DNA of 64,000 bases from Serinus canaria (GCF_022539315.1 NC_066317.1:65009179-65073178), one strand, 5' to 3'; counted from the stretch's first letter, positions 1 through 12,916 are shown. Translations and numbers: made by a program. Notes: a model not told the origin generated them from the sequence alone.

Positions 1-1600
1 ATCATTATAACTGGGAAGGCAACAAATACAAAGGTTTTTCTCAGCAATTAGTATGGGTTATGTGTGAATTCTTTTCTGTAAACCTGAAAGTATTTCTTGG
101 GCAAAACCAAATGTATCTTTGACTTCTGATCATTTAGCCTAACACTAATTCTTTTTTAAGAGAGAAAAAAAATACAACTCACTTTAACTTTACAATTTAT
201 TTAGAGAGGTCAGCCAAAAAAAAGGCCATACTAAATATGTATTATTTGCTGAACTTTGTAAATACATAGTAGCTACATATACCCATTCTTGGGGTCCCAG
301 TTATGCCTTGTTAAGGCTGCTCTGACAAAATATTTATGTGACATGTAGTTCTGATATTTTTAACAGAGTTCTCCATGATTTTGCAGTAAACATTATGTGC
401 AAACTGGGAGGGGAGGAACAGCACTTATTAGTTCACCAGTGAGGGAAGAACACCAGCTGGATGCAATAGTGTTCAGGCATGTAAAAATCCACGCCGGTGC
501 AGCTCAGTCATATCAGACACGCAAGAATCCACTTCACTATCAAGGTTGCTTTGCTGTGAGCAGCCTGACCTCTAATTAGCTGTGAACTCTCTCTGAACTT
601 TTCCTTGAGCTTAGTGCTACGTTGTGTAGCCTTCCTGGTGTCTAATAAGGGTGAAATCACACTGCAGCACTAATCTAATTCAGGTAAAAACAAACAAAGC
701 ATGAGATGGTCGCCTGCTGGAGGCCAGCCTTTTATCAGTTCCTGTGCTCAGGGTGGTGCTTTGTCCCTTTAATCCAAAATAGCCCTTTGCTTGAGTATTT
801 GGTTTAAAAACAAGCAGCAAATAATTTGTGGGGGTGATCTGGGACATTAGGTGTGTGCAGGCCCTGTGCCTAGAACCAGCACTGCTCTTCAGAGGGTTTT
901 CAGCAGGAGAACTGGTTTGCAGTGAAAAGCAGTGAGTTTTCCTAAGATTGGTGATTTTCTTAACATTCATATCCATTGAAAAATATTTGTAGGTTTTTAT
1001 ATTTTTCCTTTGTCAAAAACAAACAAACAAAATCTGTCATAAACCCAAAATGTTTTACCTGAAATCATAGATTCTTACTCACTGGAGAGATAAATAAGTA
1101 TCCTGGCTGCCTCCTCTCCTATCCCTTTCTTCCTGGGAGACCAAGTGGAGCTAAAAGAGCCAGGATGTCACATAGCAAAACTTGGGCAAAGAGCTGTTCA
1201 GCCTGCTGCAGGATCCTAAGCAGAATCAATACAGGCACACCTGCTTTCCCAGTTTCCAGGGAGATGAGGTGGTGGAATTCTCATCTGGTGGAATTCTCTT
1301 TTTCTTCCAAGGAAGTTAATATAACATAAGTAGGGAAATGGATCCAACCATTTGTTTTCAGAGGCAAAGAAAAACTTGTTGCTTCTACATCCACGAAACC
1401 ATGGTAGGATCAAATTAAACCAATGTAAATGAAAAATAAGAATAAGTTTTCAATAATATAAATCTGTTTTCTGGACTAATCTACATATATATAATCAGTT
1501 GTTAAACTTATCCAATCCATGGGCCTGTTTCTGTGCAGCACAATGTGATTTCTTTGGATCTGAAGTGGAATAACCAAAGAATTTACTTAGTTTTCATTGC
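1..1600. other. Unique A/T-rich sequence, no gene seen
   Basis: No recognisable exon, RNA gene or interspersed repeat was found. The only simple-sequence feature is a short CAAA run near 1012-1031. Open frames in the interval are under 100 codons and show no familiar domain. Confidence 0.6.
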
Positions 1601-1652
1601 TGAATGAATGAATGAATGAATGAATGAATGAATGAATGAATGAATGAATGAA
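1601..1652. repeat. (TGAA)n microsatellite, about 13 units
   Basis: A pure TGAA tetranucleotide array of about 52 bp, breaking down at its right end where a unit reads AACGAA. Read on the minus strand it gives an open frame with repeated Ser-Phe-Ile-His, which is a repeat artefact and not a protein. Arrays this pure and long are usually length-polymorphic. Confidence 0.97.
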
Positions 1653-4549
1653 CGAAATCCTGTGAAATTTCCAATATCCAGTACAGCAGAACAGAACTAG
1701 TGTGAAACCAGGTGAAACCTCCCCAAAATCCTTTACACAGCACAAAGGATGAACGTGCAGTCTGGTGCAAATCTGAATACAGCTTGGAAAGCCTGCAATA
1801 AATGAGAACAGCATTTCCTTGTGGCAGTGGGAGAGATAACAGGATTGAGTGGATGTGGAAGCAAAAGGCACTCTGAAAAATGAACTGCTGAATGAGAGTG
1901 GAGTCCAGATTGCAGTCCATACCTTATGGCTATCAGCAAGCAATACAGTGAGTGGAAATGGGCTCTGAAAAACATATTCAATCAGGGAAATTGCCCCGCC
2001 TGCAGCTCATTAACAGGATTAAGTCCTGATACAAAGTGACAGTCAGTATTATTTGTGTAGGCAAAAAACTTGCTCCCCTTTGTAGTTTTTGGCATATCCA
2101 GCTGGCTTTTACAATATGGATCTGAGACAGCTAGTGTAGCTTTAATGTTAAATTAGCCAGGGTTACAAGCTTGCCAAGGCCAGGCAGGAACAAAGTGTTC
2201 TTTTTTGCAAAGCTGGCACATGGGGCCAGTTTCATTTCAGTAGCATCCATGTGGTAGCTACTCCATTCCCCGCATCCACAGCAGCATTTCTCCAGGTATG
2301 GGGTGTCATTCTGCCACCAGAGCTCCACAGTGCTGCAGCACAAGGAAGATCAGGCTCCCTGGGATGAGCAAACCCTGAACCCAAAAAGATCAACTCTGTT
2401 TAGAGCAGATCCATGCTGCTGAAACCTGATGTCTGTTCTGCAGTCTAAACAAGAGATAAAGGCTCATGTCCTCAGCTGGTAAAAATTAGTGCAGCTACTG
2501 TGAACTTCTGGAGCTGCTGCAGTTGCATTTCTGGTGAGGCAGCTGGAGTGTGGTTGTTCCAGCTCCCAAGGAACCAGCTCTGGAGAGGCAGCTCATGCCC
2601 CAGAGCTTCCCAAATAGGGGTGGTGGTCTGGATTTCACTCTAAAGAAAGACTATTACAGCAGTTATTAAATTGCTGTTTTAAAATCAAACAGATTGTGGT
2701 TTATGTCTCTTTTATATTTGGAGGATAAGTCTGTGTTTATGGATGCTAGACAGCAGAAGTTTTGTCAATACATTTAGGGGAATTATTTGGGTATTCCCAT
2801 ACAGCAGCACAGCATCCAAAGTGGGGGAATGTGCTGTTCCTAGAAATGAGTAGTTTCCTTTCTAAGTGCAACTACTGCATGATGTTCCCTTGCCCCTGTT
2901 GCTGGCACCCCACTACCACACTGCCCAAGGCATCACAAGCCTCTTCTTGCACTAAGAAAATAATATGAATAAAAAAAAATAAAATTACATTTATCATTCT
3001 CTATAATTATTTGCTACATTTCTTTTCCAGAGCTTAATCGAATGCCTAACCCTGGGAGATCAGGAAGAAATTTTCTCTGGAGTTTACCCTAAATCTGCTC
3101 ATTTGAACAATTTTTTCCTTGGCAGCTGGTGTAAGAGCCTGGAGTGCTTCTCTCACAGTGCTGTAGTGCTTATGCCCTTGGGACCATCCATCCCAGTGAT
3201 GCTTTGGGTGATCTGGGTTCAAGAACTGCAGTTTATTGTGTTTAAGAGAGACCAGCACTAAACCCTACAACATTCTGCAGTGTCAGAACATGACATGCTA
3301 ATATCTTCAATAAAATGTGAAGTACAGTTGGTGATTTAAAATGATTGAAGTACTGTGAACTTTGGCATTAAGGGGGCAGAAGATGATGGAAAAGTTTGCT
3401 CATGTCACAGCTTAGTGAAATTTTAATGATTAAGGATCAAGCATGCAAGATAAAAGAAATAGTGTTGAAAAAGGAAGACTGATATCTTAAAAAAGTTTGA
3501 TTGAAAAGCAGAATATGTGGCTCAAGCTGTACCAAAGCTTTACAAAAGAGACTTGTTTGTGCCTATTGTTCTAGCACTGAAAATAAATGGCCAATATAAC
3601 TGTGTAAGGCACTAGAATCTGTCATCACTTAGGGCCAGAACAAGGCCATGGATAATGGACTGTAATGCAATATAAGTAGCACTGCCATGAAACCAGAGTA
3701 ATTTAATTTAGATCAGAGGATTCAGTTTGTGTGGTATAGACTTATGAATATAATAATTCTTAGTCATGACAGATTATCCTGCCAATGTACTACAGCACTC
3801 TGGGCTTTTACAGAAATGCCAGCCTCAGCTGCACTTTTTTTTGTTTTAGTCTTTGCCCAGTGATATGTATTAAATTTGTGGTATATATGAGCCACTAAAG
3901 ACCAAATTGAAATCCCTAAATCCAGTATAGTCTCAGAGATCATAACATAAGCTGAAAACAACAAGAAAAAATGGTACCATTAACTCAGAGGATGTAGGTG
4001 ATCATAAGTGGTTTTTTGAACAAGTAAGAAATAAATTTATGAGAGGCCCAAGGAACTGGGAAGAATTATCCCTATTTCAATGTCTGCATTCAGCCAAGGA
4101 AACTAACATCTTGCTTATAGTAAATTATGTTTAAAAATGTTGGAGAATGGTGATTCTACATTTTTTCTTATGTGTGGGAAACAAGCAGGAAACCAGGAAA
4201 ATTAGTTTCTCCATCCACTAGAAACATCTTATTCCAGATCTTACAGGTATTAAACAGCCTACAGCTTTTCTTCTTTTGTTTCCTTAGCTCTATGTTTTGT
4301 TAACATTTAAGCAACAGGTAGGCATTGTCTGTCCATCTCCTTTTGTGTGAGGATGATCTCATACAATCAAAAATTAGAAAAATTATTTGTCTTATTAGGT
4401 TTAAATATCCCAAGAGGAAGGATGTGTGTTGCCAGCCATGGCAGATAGTGCTTGTTGTTCCTCACAAGCTCCCATCATCCCTACCTGAACACCTCCACCT
4501 TTGCCTTCCATGATCTTCAGGGAGTTTTGAAGCACAAGATGTGAAGAGC
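1653..4549. other. Unique sequence, no confirmed gene
   Basis: No clear transposon was recognised. A strong acceptor-like site (TTTCTTTTCCAG) ends at 3030 and is followed by an open frame, listed separately as a weak exon candidate. On the minus strand, 3040-3110 has a vague likeness to ancient CR1 3' relics (a phrase like AAATTTCTTCCTGATCTCCC), too weak to call. Confidence 0.5.
3031..3261 (+). other. Weak candidate terminal exon (76 codons plus stop)
   Basis: Seen: the pyrimidine-rich acceptor-like sequence TTTCTTTTCCAG ends at 3030. The frame beginning at 3031 stays open for 76 codons to a TAA at 3259-3261. The peptide would start SLIECLTLGDQEE and end FKRDQH, and no domain is recognised. 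The same DNA also has a 70-codon open frame on the minus strand, so openness alone is not informative. No matching upstream exon was identified. It could equally be a chance open frame over an old repeat relic. Confidence 0.12.
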
Positions 4550-4610
4550 TGTCTTTGATCAATTGGACTCAGTGATCTAAAGGGTCTTTTCCAACCAAAC
4601 AATTGATTTT
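4550..4610 (+). mobile_element. CR1 LINE 3'-tail relic
   Basis: The words TTGGACTCAGTGATCTAAAG and GGTCTTTTCCAACC match the conserved 3' end of avian CR1 elements in the forward orientation. Only the last 50-60 bp can be recognised and the terminal short repeats are decayed, so this is an old, heavily 5'-truncated copy. Confidence 0.7.
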
Positions 4611-6556
4611 AAAATTTTTAGATCACTTTAGGCTGCAGGTCAGCTGTGCTTCAATGCCCCTCCACAGTCCTGGCTCTGACCAGGGCAGGGATCTTGGTGG
4701 ATCTTGCTATGATTTCCTTTCAATCCATGTGACAACACCCCAGAGGTTACAAAATGAGGTTCAATAGAGGGAGGTGGAATAAGGAGGTGGGGAATGGGAA
4801 TTTATACCAGCAGAACTGCCTGTATGGGAGCTGAGATGTAACTGGAGCTCAGCCTTGGGATCAGAGCCCAAGAATTGCTGCAGGTTCCTGCAGTTCACTC
4901 TCAGCCCTGGTTGCTCCAATTGTTCAGTGTGTAGACAGAGACATCACAAAATGCAAGCTGACATTTCTCTGCAGTGGCTTTCTCTGGAGTGTCAAGTCAA
5001 TTAATGATTTTAAGTTTTGCCTTGAAGTAACAGACACTAATGCCCATATCCATGTTTTATTGTTACAATTGTCCAAAGGTTTTATAACTGCATAAAATAA
5101 GTGGAAAAAAGGATCCTGAGAGAGAATGCATAGAAAAGAAGCCAGTTGGATTTATTTAGCTACTTCATGTTGGATCATTGAGTAGAAACTTGATAGTAGC
5201 GCAGGAAAGTAGTAACATCTTTTAACTTGTTTCTATTCCACCTATTTTAAGTTCACAGTGATTCAGAAAACAGACACTGTGACCCACAAGTGTAGTTAGT
5301 TTTCAGCTTGTAATGCATATGTGAAGAAAGCATTTGTCTGCTTAGCCAAGGTTCACTTGCATTCATGGCATATGGAGCTGAACCATTCCTGGTTTCTCTT
5401 CTGGCCAAAAAAGCATTGGATCAAACTTATATCTGGTGCAAGAATGCTGATTTCAGTTACTTAAGCAGTGAATAAGATCCATAGCTTATTTTTAGGCCAG
5501 ATAATGATCCCAGTAAAACAATACTGATGACTGTAAGTTTGGCTCACATTAATAGATTAAATGTGGGTAGATGCAAACAGATGGCATCAGTTGCTTTGTT
5601 GCTTCCTGGCAGAACTGGTCTCATTAAAACAGCAATTTTGCTGAAGCTTTTGTGGCTGTGATTAAAGTTGCCAAAACTTTTAAATAGGCAGAGTTTCAAA
5701 GTGATAACTGGGATGGTTTCCAAATGTATCTGGCATAATACAGCACTCCACATTAGACTTGCAAAGCTGGATGGTTTTAAGGATAAAGGAGATCTTTAAT
5801 TTACCCAAAAGGCTGTTTTATAATTCCATATGTCATCTGCTCTATTTGTAAGAATGTTTGTTTCCCTCCAAAGAAAACAGTCAGTGGGATGCAGTGAAGG
5901 ATTATTTAGTAAACAGTTGCTGGATGGCTGCAGTAGCACTGACACCTCTTCTCTGAGCTTTGTCAGAAAGGGAAGAGGGTGAAAACGTTTACACAAGTGA
6001 TAATTCACAAATGATTGTGGGCAAGAGGGAGAGGAGAGTTTGGAAGCTCAGGTGCCACGTTCTCCACTGCCCAGCAAAGGCAGAGGTGACAAACACCAGC
6101 TCTTCTTACTCAAACTGCAATTTGCTGTTTTGCAGTGGGAGGTGGTGCTGCTGACAGGAGGAGCAGCACTGCTCTGGGGTTGAATTCATGGATATTTGCA
6201 AAGGTTTTGGTACCTATTGCCCAAGGGAAGGGTGGCTTTCAGTACTGCTCTGGTGCTACAGGAAATGCCTTATCAACAGAGCTCCTGTGCAACCATGAAC
6301 CTTTAACCTTTCTATCCCCTATTTTTTCACTGTCAAGGTGGGTTTGGTTTTTTGTTTTTTTTTTTTTATGGGGAAGGCAAAGAATATAAAATTGGCTGAA
6401 CATTAATTGCTGAAGAATGCTAAGAGACCTACCTGCTAGTGTCTGTCAAAGGGATAGATGTAAGGGAAGGGGAGAGTAGAAGCAGTCTGACATTTCTGAG
6501 TTGAGGCCAGAGCTGGAAGATATATTAGCAGAAAATATTTTGTCCATCTGTAGTTT
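4611..6556. other. Unique sequence, no gene seen
   Basis: No repeat or gene is recognisable. Open frames are at most about 85 codons and end in low-complexity sequence, for example the T run at 6352-6367. Confidence 0.55.
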
Positions 6557-6905
6557 TCATAGAATCACAGAGTTGTTAAAGTTGGAAAAGACCTTTAAGA
6601 TCATCAAGTCCAGTTGTCAACCTAGTACCACCATTAAGCCATGATCTCAAACACCATACCCACGTGCCTTTTTTACACTTCCAGGGATGGTGACTCTACC
6701 ACTTCCCTGAGACTGTTCCAATGCTCAACATTTCTGTGAAGATTTATTTCCTAATATCCAAAGTAAACCTCACCTGCTGCAACCTGAGGCCATTTCCTCT
6801 CATTCTGTCACTTGTTACCTGGGAGAAGAGAACAATCCCCCCTGGCTGCAAACTCCTGCCAGGGAGACCATAAAGTCTCCCCTGAATTGCCTTTTCTCCA
6901 GGCAA
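6557..6905 (-). mobile_element. CR1 LINE, 5'-truncated 3' end
   Basis: Read on the plus strand, the segment opens with TCATAGAATCACAGAG and continues with GGAAAAGACCTTTAAGATCA. This is the reverse complement of the CR1 3' terminus, so the element lies on the minus strand. About 350 bp can be followed, with recognisable phrases such as CACTTCCCTGAGACTGTTCC, CCTCTCATTCTGTCACTTGT and TTGCCTTTTCTCCAGGCA. It carries only the CR1 3' UTR and extreme 3' end, with no intact reverse transcriptase. It is a typical dead-on-arrival CR1 insertion. Confidence 0.95.
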
Positions 6906-8007
6906 GTTAAAAATAAAGGGAAATCTTTTTGCTGGTAATTAGCAGGTTAAGACTTGGATCTAATGGTGGGAGAGACTGAGTGAAAACTCAGATGAGTGGA
7001 TAACATATATGACATTTGTAAAAATGAACCCAGTCTTTTATTGGTCTCAAATATATAGCAATCATTTTCACTCCCCAGGTTCCAAGAATATTATAAACAG
7101 GCCACATCGAAAAACCTGAAGTTTGATATAGAGTATCTGGCTTTGGGAAGGAGATTATGTTTGCACATGTGCTGGTCTATTGTAGTTAATGATATGTGAG
7201 AAATGTAGGTTTATTGGGTTCACATATTATTTATTATGGAAGCAGAACATCATAAATTTGATAACCAGATCCTAATAATTTGCCAAAATATGTAAGAAAT
7301 ACAGTGGCATAATTGTGTTTGTTCTGTATTCACTTTTGTAGAGTAGCTTAATTTATATGCATGGGAAATTTCCATTCAAAGGCAAATAATGCAACAGTAT
7401 TTTCTTCTGTGCATACTTGTATGAGATCTTACATGAATATACAAAATTCTACTACAAAATACTGGTATCTCCAGGAAAACAAAAGAACAACTTTACAATT
7501 ACAAATTAGAAACTGCTTGTATTACTTTGGCAAATCTCTGAAAGAAGAGTTTTGAACATTTTGAACACCAGCAAGTTAACAGAAAAATATTGTCCCAGTA
7601 ATAAAAGTAGAAATTAACTCAATATCTAATTAAAATCTTTTCCACTGATTTATTAACTCAGGTCTTGGAGAGATGAAGGTAATTCTGTGAGATATAATTC
7701 TGTTACCATTACACTGTTTGACTCGTCTTCTAAGCCAGAAGTCAAGAGCAGCTCAGCATGAGGGAGCACTCTGTGAAACTTTCCTGTCTCTTAAAATCAG
7801 AGACTGATTCTAACTATACTGGGAAAGGAACCAGTAGTGCTGGTGGAAGGTAGGTTGCTACTAAAAAGACACATTCCCACACACTTTGTTTTTATAACAA
7901 ATACAAAATCCTTCATGAGTGGCAAAACCATCTCCAGTTTTAAAGTGAAAACAAGAATCCCATTCAAAGTAGTGTAATGAACTGTCAGTAACAGATATTC
8001 TCAAGAG
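6906..8007. other. Unique A/T-rich sequence, no gene seen
   Basis: No repeat family or exon is recognisable. Open frames are short, up to about 65 codons. Confidence 0.55.
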
Positions 8008-8065
8008 AGAATTATTTTAGAGATTATTTATTTTATTATTAATTTTTAGAGATTATTATTTTAGC
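8008..8065. repeat. A/T-rich imperfect short direct repeats
   Basis: The word TTTTAGAGATTATT recurs with slight variation around TTATTTTATTATTAA, forming about 58 bp of imperfectly repeated A/T-rich sequence. Confidence 0.7.
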
Positions 8066-11000
8066 TCTTTCCAGGGGGATCTGGAAGGAAAAGGGGATGG
8101 AGGAAGGAACTCAATCAACCTGTGCAAGTCTTGTTATCTCCATGCAATGAGAGATTCTTCCATCTGACTCCTTCCTGCTTTTGCAGAGGAGTTGAAAATT
8201 GTTTGACTTGGACATGCAGTTTAAGACAAAACTCTGGTGTCTACAGGAAAGATCTCCTGCTCCCCTCAGGAGGGATATTATTTCCTTTCCCTCCCTCAGA
8301 GCAGTTTAACTGGTTTCCTGGATGTGAGCTGCACAAAGCAGTGGCATGCAGGGTGTTTTCCCCAGGAGAGGAGCACATTTTAATGGGACAGTGAATAATC
8401 CCCCTCACCATTCATGAATTCCCAGCTCTTTTTCCATGACTGATTTTCATGAGCAGCCACAGTGGCTTCCCCTTTTGTTCACACAAGGAATTTGCAGCAT
8501 TTTCTCTCTGAGGAGGAACTCAGCTAGATTCAGATGGTTCAGGGAACACTGGTTTAGCTGCAATCAGCCACTTCCAGGTTTCAAGGAGGTGGAAGGGTTG
8601 ATTTTGTTCCTCAAAAGCCTGCCTGCAGCAGCAGTGCAGCTCTGAGAGATGTGGCTCCAGCTAACTGGCACAGCAGGGCTGTGTGAAGCCCTGGGCTCAG
8701 TCCCAGGCTTGGTCTTGCCATGAGAGGTGACAGGGTGGAGATGATCTGCTCATCTTTTCATTGAGCTTTCTTGAAGGTTGTGCACTGGATAAAAGCCACA
8801 CAGAACAATCTGAGGGGCTGTAAGAGATCATAGATGAGACACAATTTCCCTTCTTTTTGGCTCCAAAATCTATGAGAGTTTTGGGGAGCTGACCTGTCAT
8901 CTCTGAGGGCTGCATGGAAAAAAGGACCAGAAACATGGTAAACATTTCTCAAAAGTCACTGGAAATAGTAAGCCCTGCCACAAAATTTGAGCACCTGTAG
9001 GACTCCTTTGAATGTAAAGGCTGAAATCCTTGGTACCCTCTTTGTTCTTACAAGTGCACAAAAATGTGGATGTCCATTTCCAGACTGGTGAATGCCAGTT
9101 TGTCGTGGGTCTTAAACAACTGTTAAGCCTATTCCATGTGAAAGTATGAATTGAGAATTAGTAGGAAGAAGGATTTAGTTCTGCCAATAACTGCAAATAA
9201 AAAAATAGATCAGAAAGGAGACAAAGAGAAGCTGAAACACCATTTTCAGTGCTCCTTCAGGCCTTAAGAATCCCTCAGTTTAGGAAGCCTGTGATTCCTT
9301 TAGGCTTTAACAGCAAATGTCCCTTGATCTTAGTGGTGTTTTGTTAAGCTGCTGTTTTAGATGTATAGTATTCCAGGAAAAAGAGTGCTCCCATAACCAG
9401 GCTTTCTCTCATCCTCATTCCTAGAAAACACAATGGTTCATTTGACACATGGTTGTACTTACCAGCTGCTCTTTTACACTGCTTTTATTGACTGCAGTTT
9501 GAAATGATTGACTTCAGAATAAGCCTCTGTGTTCTTCCTCCTTGCAAACAGAGAAGTTAAAGCCTGTGCAAGTAGATTCAATATTTAAACTCTTTCTTAT
9601 CTGATTTTGTCCCTCAAAAGCCATATGTCAGCTAATGCTCAATAGGTGATATTGGTTTATCTCACTAATGGGCTGCCTGGAGTGCAGGGTGGGAGCAGCA
9701 GGGACTGCTGCCTGCCAGTGGCCTTTCAGAGCTGTTAAAAGACAGTCACATAAGGGATGGGCTGTGTGTCCTGCTTCCTCTGGCCAGGCTAACCCATGGC
9801 TTGCCAAACAAACACAAACAAGGCATTGTAGTCTGCCTGAAATAAAAACATTTGCTAATGGGGAAATGGAGCCCTCAGTGGAAAAATGAGACTCAGAAAC
9901 AGCAGTCAACTGTATAAAAGCTTTAATCCATCACTCCTGTGGTGTGACAGGGTGCCAGGTCAAAGAGACAGGTGGGATATATGTTGTTTGGAAATGCCAT
10001 CCCTCCAGTGACTTGCTGTTTTCTGCTGAACAAAAACCAACTTTACTTCCCCCCCGCAAGTCCCCCTGTTTTGTAAGTATATCAGTCAGAAACTTGCAGG
10101 ATTTTTGACCCTGTTTTGCCTTTGAAGAAGAGTGGGGAGTAAAGAAAATCCCATCTTGTTGAGGTACAGCCGTGCAATTTCTCCTCACTTCATCTTAAAA
10201 TGGAGAGGCAAGCAGTGACCAACTCAAGGAAGCCACAGCTGGTTCAAATCAGGTCCCACCACTGGTACAGCAAGGGACAGACACAGTGGGCTGGTCCAGC
10301 TGCTCTGCACTGCTGTTCCAGGGATCCTAAACCTTGTATTTTTAAGCTAGCAGAGGTGTTGTACATCACTGCTGCGTTACAAAGCCACCAGTGTGCACCA
10401 CTGAACAGGAAATCCACCTATTCAAAGCACCTAGACACTTAGTTTATTCAGAGAAATCCCTGCCCTGAGCAGTATTCCTCTTTATGAGGATTCCTGACTA
10501 GGTGGATTGACTTTCACAGGAAGTGAAACATTTTTTCCAGATCCACTTCCATTTACGTCTGTGCAGGGGAGAGGGAATCCAAAGCACCCTCGCAATAACG
10601 TGCACACTAAGCCCTTGTTCTTCTACATGCTGGGAGGAGTCTGAAGAGCTAGAAATGGATGTAATTCCTCTCCAAATTGCCAGAACTGTGCAAAGGGCCT
10701 CCTGAGTAGGAATAAAGTTTGGGGCATAGCTGACAAAGTTGTGTTTCAAGATGATCCTTCCCAGAAGCCCTCGTTCCTCTGAAAGCACCAGAACAGGGCA
10801 GCTTGGAAGAGAATCAAGAGGGCAAAGAAGGGAGAAGAAAAGAAACATTTTATAGATCAATATCCCTGTCAAAGGCAAATATTTTCTCCTGTTTTGTCTG
10901 GCATGGAGAGTTTTGGAGGGGATATTTTTAGAATACGCAACATGAATTTTTGATTACCTTAAGAGATTTATTTTCTGCCAAAACAAAGGGATCATATTTC

Positions 11001-11525
11001 CCTAACCAGAATGTGGCACTTACTCTGAGGACAGCCAAATCTTGCACATAATCATTGAGGTCATATGCAAATAAAAGGCACCATACTTCGTGCAAATTCC
11101 CATTTTAGCTATTCTTACAATATTTCTCATTTATAATAGTGTTACTATTTTATGAAAAGCTCTCTGGGACCAGTCTATTAAACTGTAACCAGCCTGTTTT
11201 CCTTCAGCTCCTGCTGAGGAACTGCCTTCAAGGAATATTTTGAGATGTAAAAAATTAAGAAAAAGAAATTAGAATGCTTTTTAGCAGCTTGAACTCATCA
11301 TTTAACTGCAGAAATATCTGTAATATCTTTTTCATTTGCTGCTGCCATGGTCCAGCAGTGATGGTGTCAATGGAGTGGGAAACATGGGAGGAGGTCCCTG
11401 TGCTGGTTCTTCTTGTCCTTCAAGCGACAAAACACTACCATGTGCTGCAAAAAATGGGGTGCACAGCCCTGCTACTCCCTCAGTACAGCCACTGCATTTC
11501 TGTACTCACTGTTTCATTAGTCCCC
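8066..11525. other. Unique sequence, no confirmed gene
   Basis: Several open frames of 80-126 codons occur on both strands (for example 10498-10878 minus, 126 codons). None shows a recognisable domain, and overlapping frames on opposite strands are common here, as expected in slightly G/C-richer non-coding DNA. Confidence 0.5.
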
Positions 11526-11550
11526 ATCCTCTCCTCTCCTCTCCTCTCCC
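11526..11550. repeat. (CCTCT)n short pyrimidine run
   Basis: Four to five consecutive CTCCT/CCTCT units. Together with the following TTTCTTGCCTTTTTTCTGCAG (ending at 11592) they make a long pyrimidine-rich zone ahead of an acceptor-like AG. Confidence 0.85.
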
Positions 11551-11592
11551 TCAGCCTTCACTGAATTTCCCTTTCTTGCCTTTTTTCTGCAG

Positions 11593-11682
11593 AAAAAATT
11601 TGCCTGGCAGCAGGATGAAAGGCTCATGGACAGTGCACTGTCCTGTGTGCTCCTGTCTGAGGAGGCCAAGGCAGGGGCTGCT

Positions 11683-11691
<9 letters not shown>
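11593..11691 (+). other. Weak candidate terminal exon ending in the AT repeat
   Basis: Seen: a very strong acceptor-like site, TTCTTGCCTTTTTTCTGCAG, ends at 11592. The frame starting at 11593 encodes 32 residues beginning KKFAWQQDERLMDSALSC and continuing through LLSEEAKAGAAAL. It then reaches a TAA formed at the first bases of the (AT)n array (11689-11691). Codons are G/C-ending and the residue mix is protein-like. No family is recognised and no partner exon was found. If real, the array either supplies the stop codon or has invaded the exon. Confidence 0.15.
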
Positions 11692-11732
<41 letters not shown>

Positions 11733-11853
11733 ATATATATATATTTATATTTATATTTATATTTATATTTATATTTATATTTATATTTATATTTATATTT
11801 ATATTTATATTTACATTTACATTTATATTTACATTTATATTTATATATTACTA
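11686..11853. repeat. Compound (AT)n then (TTTATA)n microsatellite
   Basis: About 55 bp of alternating AT is followed by a hexanucleotide TTTATA array to about 11850. Near the right end, substitutions turn units into TTTACA. Both strands give long open frames of Ile/Tyr or Phe/Ile and Tyr/Lys, which are artefacts of the repeat. The DNA should unwind easily and is likely length-variable. Confidence 0.97.
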
Positions 11854-12916
11854 TAATATTTCTCACATGTGAGTGCTGCAATCAGGGTATGGCATGTAAC
11901 ACCTACAGAATATTCCAAACCCACTCTTGATCTAAAAGGAATTAAAATCAGGTCTGAGGACATTCAGGTTATTGTCCCTGCTGACTTCTTTCTGCAGCCA
12001 TACCTTACAAAGCTGCCTACTGTTCTTCTGAGCTGTCTTGTTCTGGCCACTTACTGACAACATGCAAAAGGGAAAAATACACCCATCTTCTTTGTGTCAT
12101 TTCAAGCAAATGATTGCCTGTTTTAAACCTGTACCAAAGATATTTCTCTTTTTTTTTCCTTTTTTTTTCCTGTGCATAATAGGTGAGAGCAGTCAGAAGA
12201 TTTTGAGCACTTGGCCTCATATTATGGATTTTTTTGTGCCCTCCTTTCTGTGTAAAATCTTGTAAATATTTTTAGGCCACCTGCCATCTCTGTTTCATAT
12301 TTTAAATGCTATTTCCCCAATTCCCACTTTAGAATTATCTTCCCACCTGTACTGCTCTGCTGCCTTGGGTCTTGCAAAGTTGCAGACTCTTGTTTAAGAC
12401 ACACTTTCCCCCCAGAGTTGAACCTGATCCTTTTTCCTTATCTGAATGACAGAGCTCAGGAAATTATTTTTCATGTCAGCCTGCACAGGCTGTTCCAGTC
12501 ATCACTGGCCTCCTGTTCCAACAGAACTGACAATAAAGAAGTTCTGGCTATTCCACTGCAATTAATGAAAATCTTTATTTCATGGGTAACAGTAGGAAAA
12601 CTGCCAGGTGAAGTCAAACACTTCCAGGAGAGTGATAAGAAGCCCTCTCTGAATGTCTGGAATGACAGACCCACATTCCTCATGAGACAGATAAAACATG
12701 CTGTGCCAGGGCCACCTGGAAGCTGCTCAAAACCACCAGCCCTGGTGCAAGACCTTCCTCCCTTGTTCCCATCCCTCCTCTCACACACAGGAATTGTTCT
12801 GTATAGATGCTGTGGTAAACATTTCTGTCATGTTTCTGTCAGGCTTGTTTTCCTGATGAGATCTGAAAGCAAAGACACTGAACCCTCTCCTTGGAACACA
12901 CCCTCTATCCCTGATC
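11854..12916. other. Unique sequence with a long unsupported open frame
   Basis: A plus-strand frame stays open for about 185 codons (12418-12975). It has no ATG near its start, no recognisable domain, an overlapping minus-strand frame of 105 codons, and its end lies inside a CR1 fragment. It is best treated as a chance open frame. A T/C run lies at 12146-12172. Confidence 0.55.

Noticed and set aside
1587..1943. 118-codon minus-strand frame with Ser-Phe-Ile-His repeats
   Set aside because: The repeated part is the TGAA microsatellite, and the remainder has no domain and competes with two other frames.
10215..10260. B-box-like GGTTCAAATC
   Set aside because: No A box or acceptor-stem pairing upstream, so it is not a tRNA.
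11336..11881. 178-codon plus-strand and 85-codon minus-strand frames across the AT/TTTATA array
   Set aside because: Most of each product is Ile-Tyr, Phe-Ile or Tyr-Lys repeats from the microsatellite. Only the 11593-11691 segment in another frame is worth a look.
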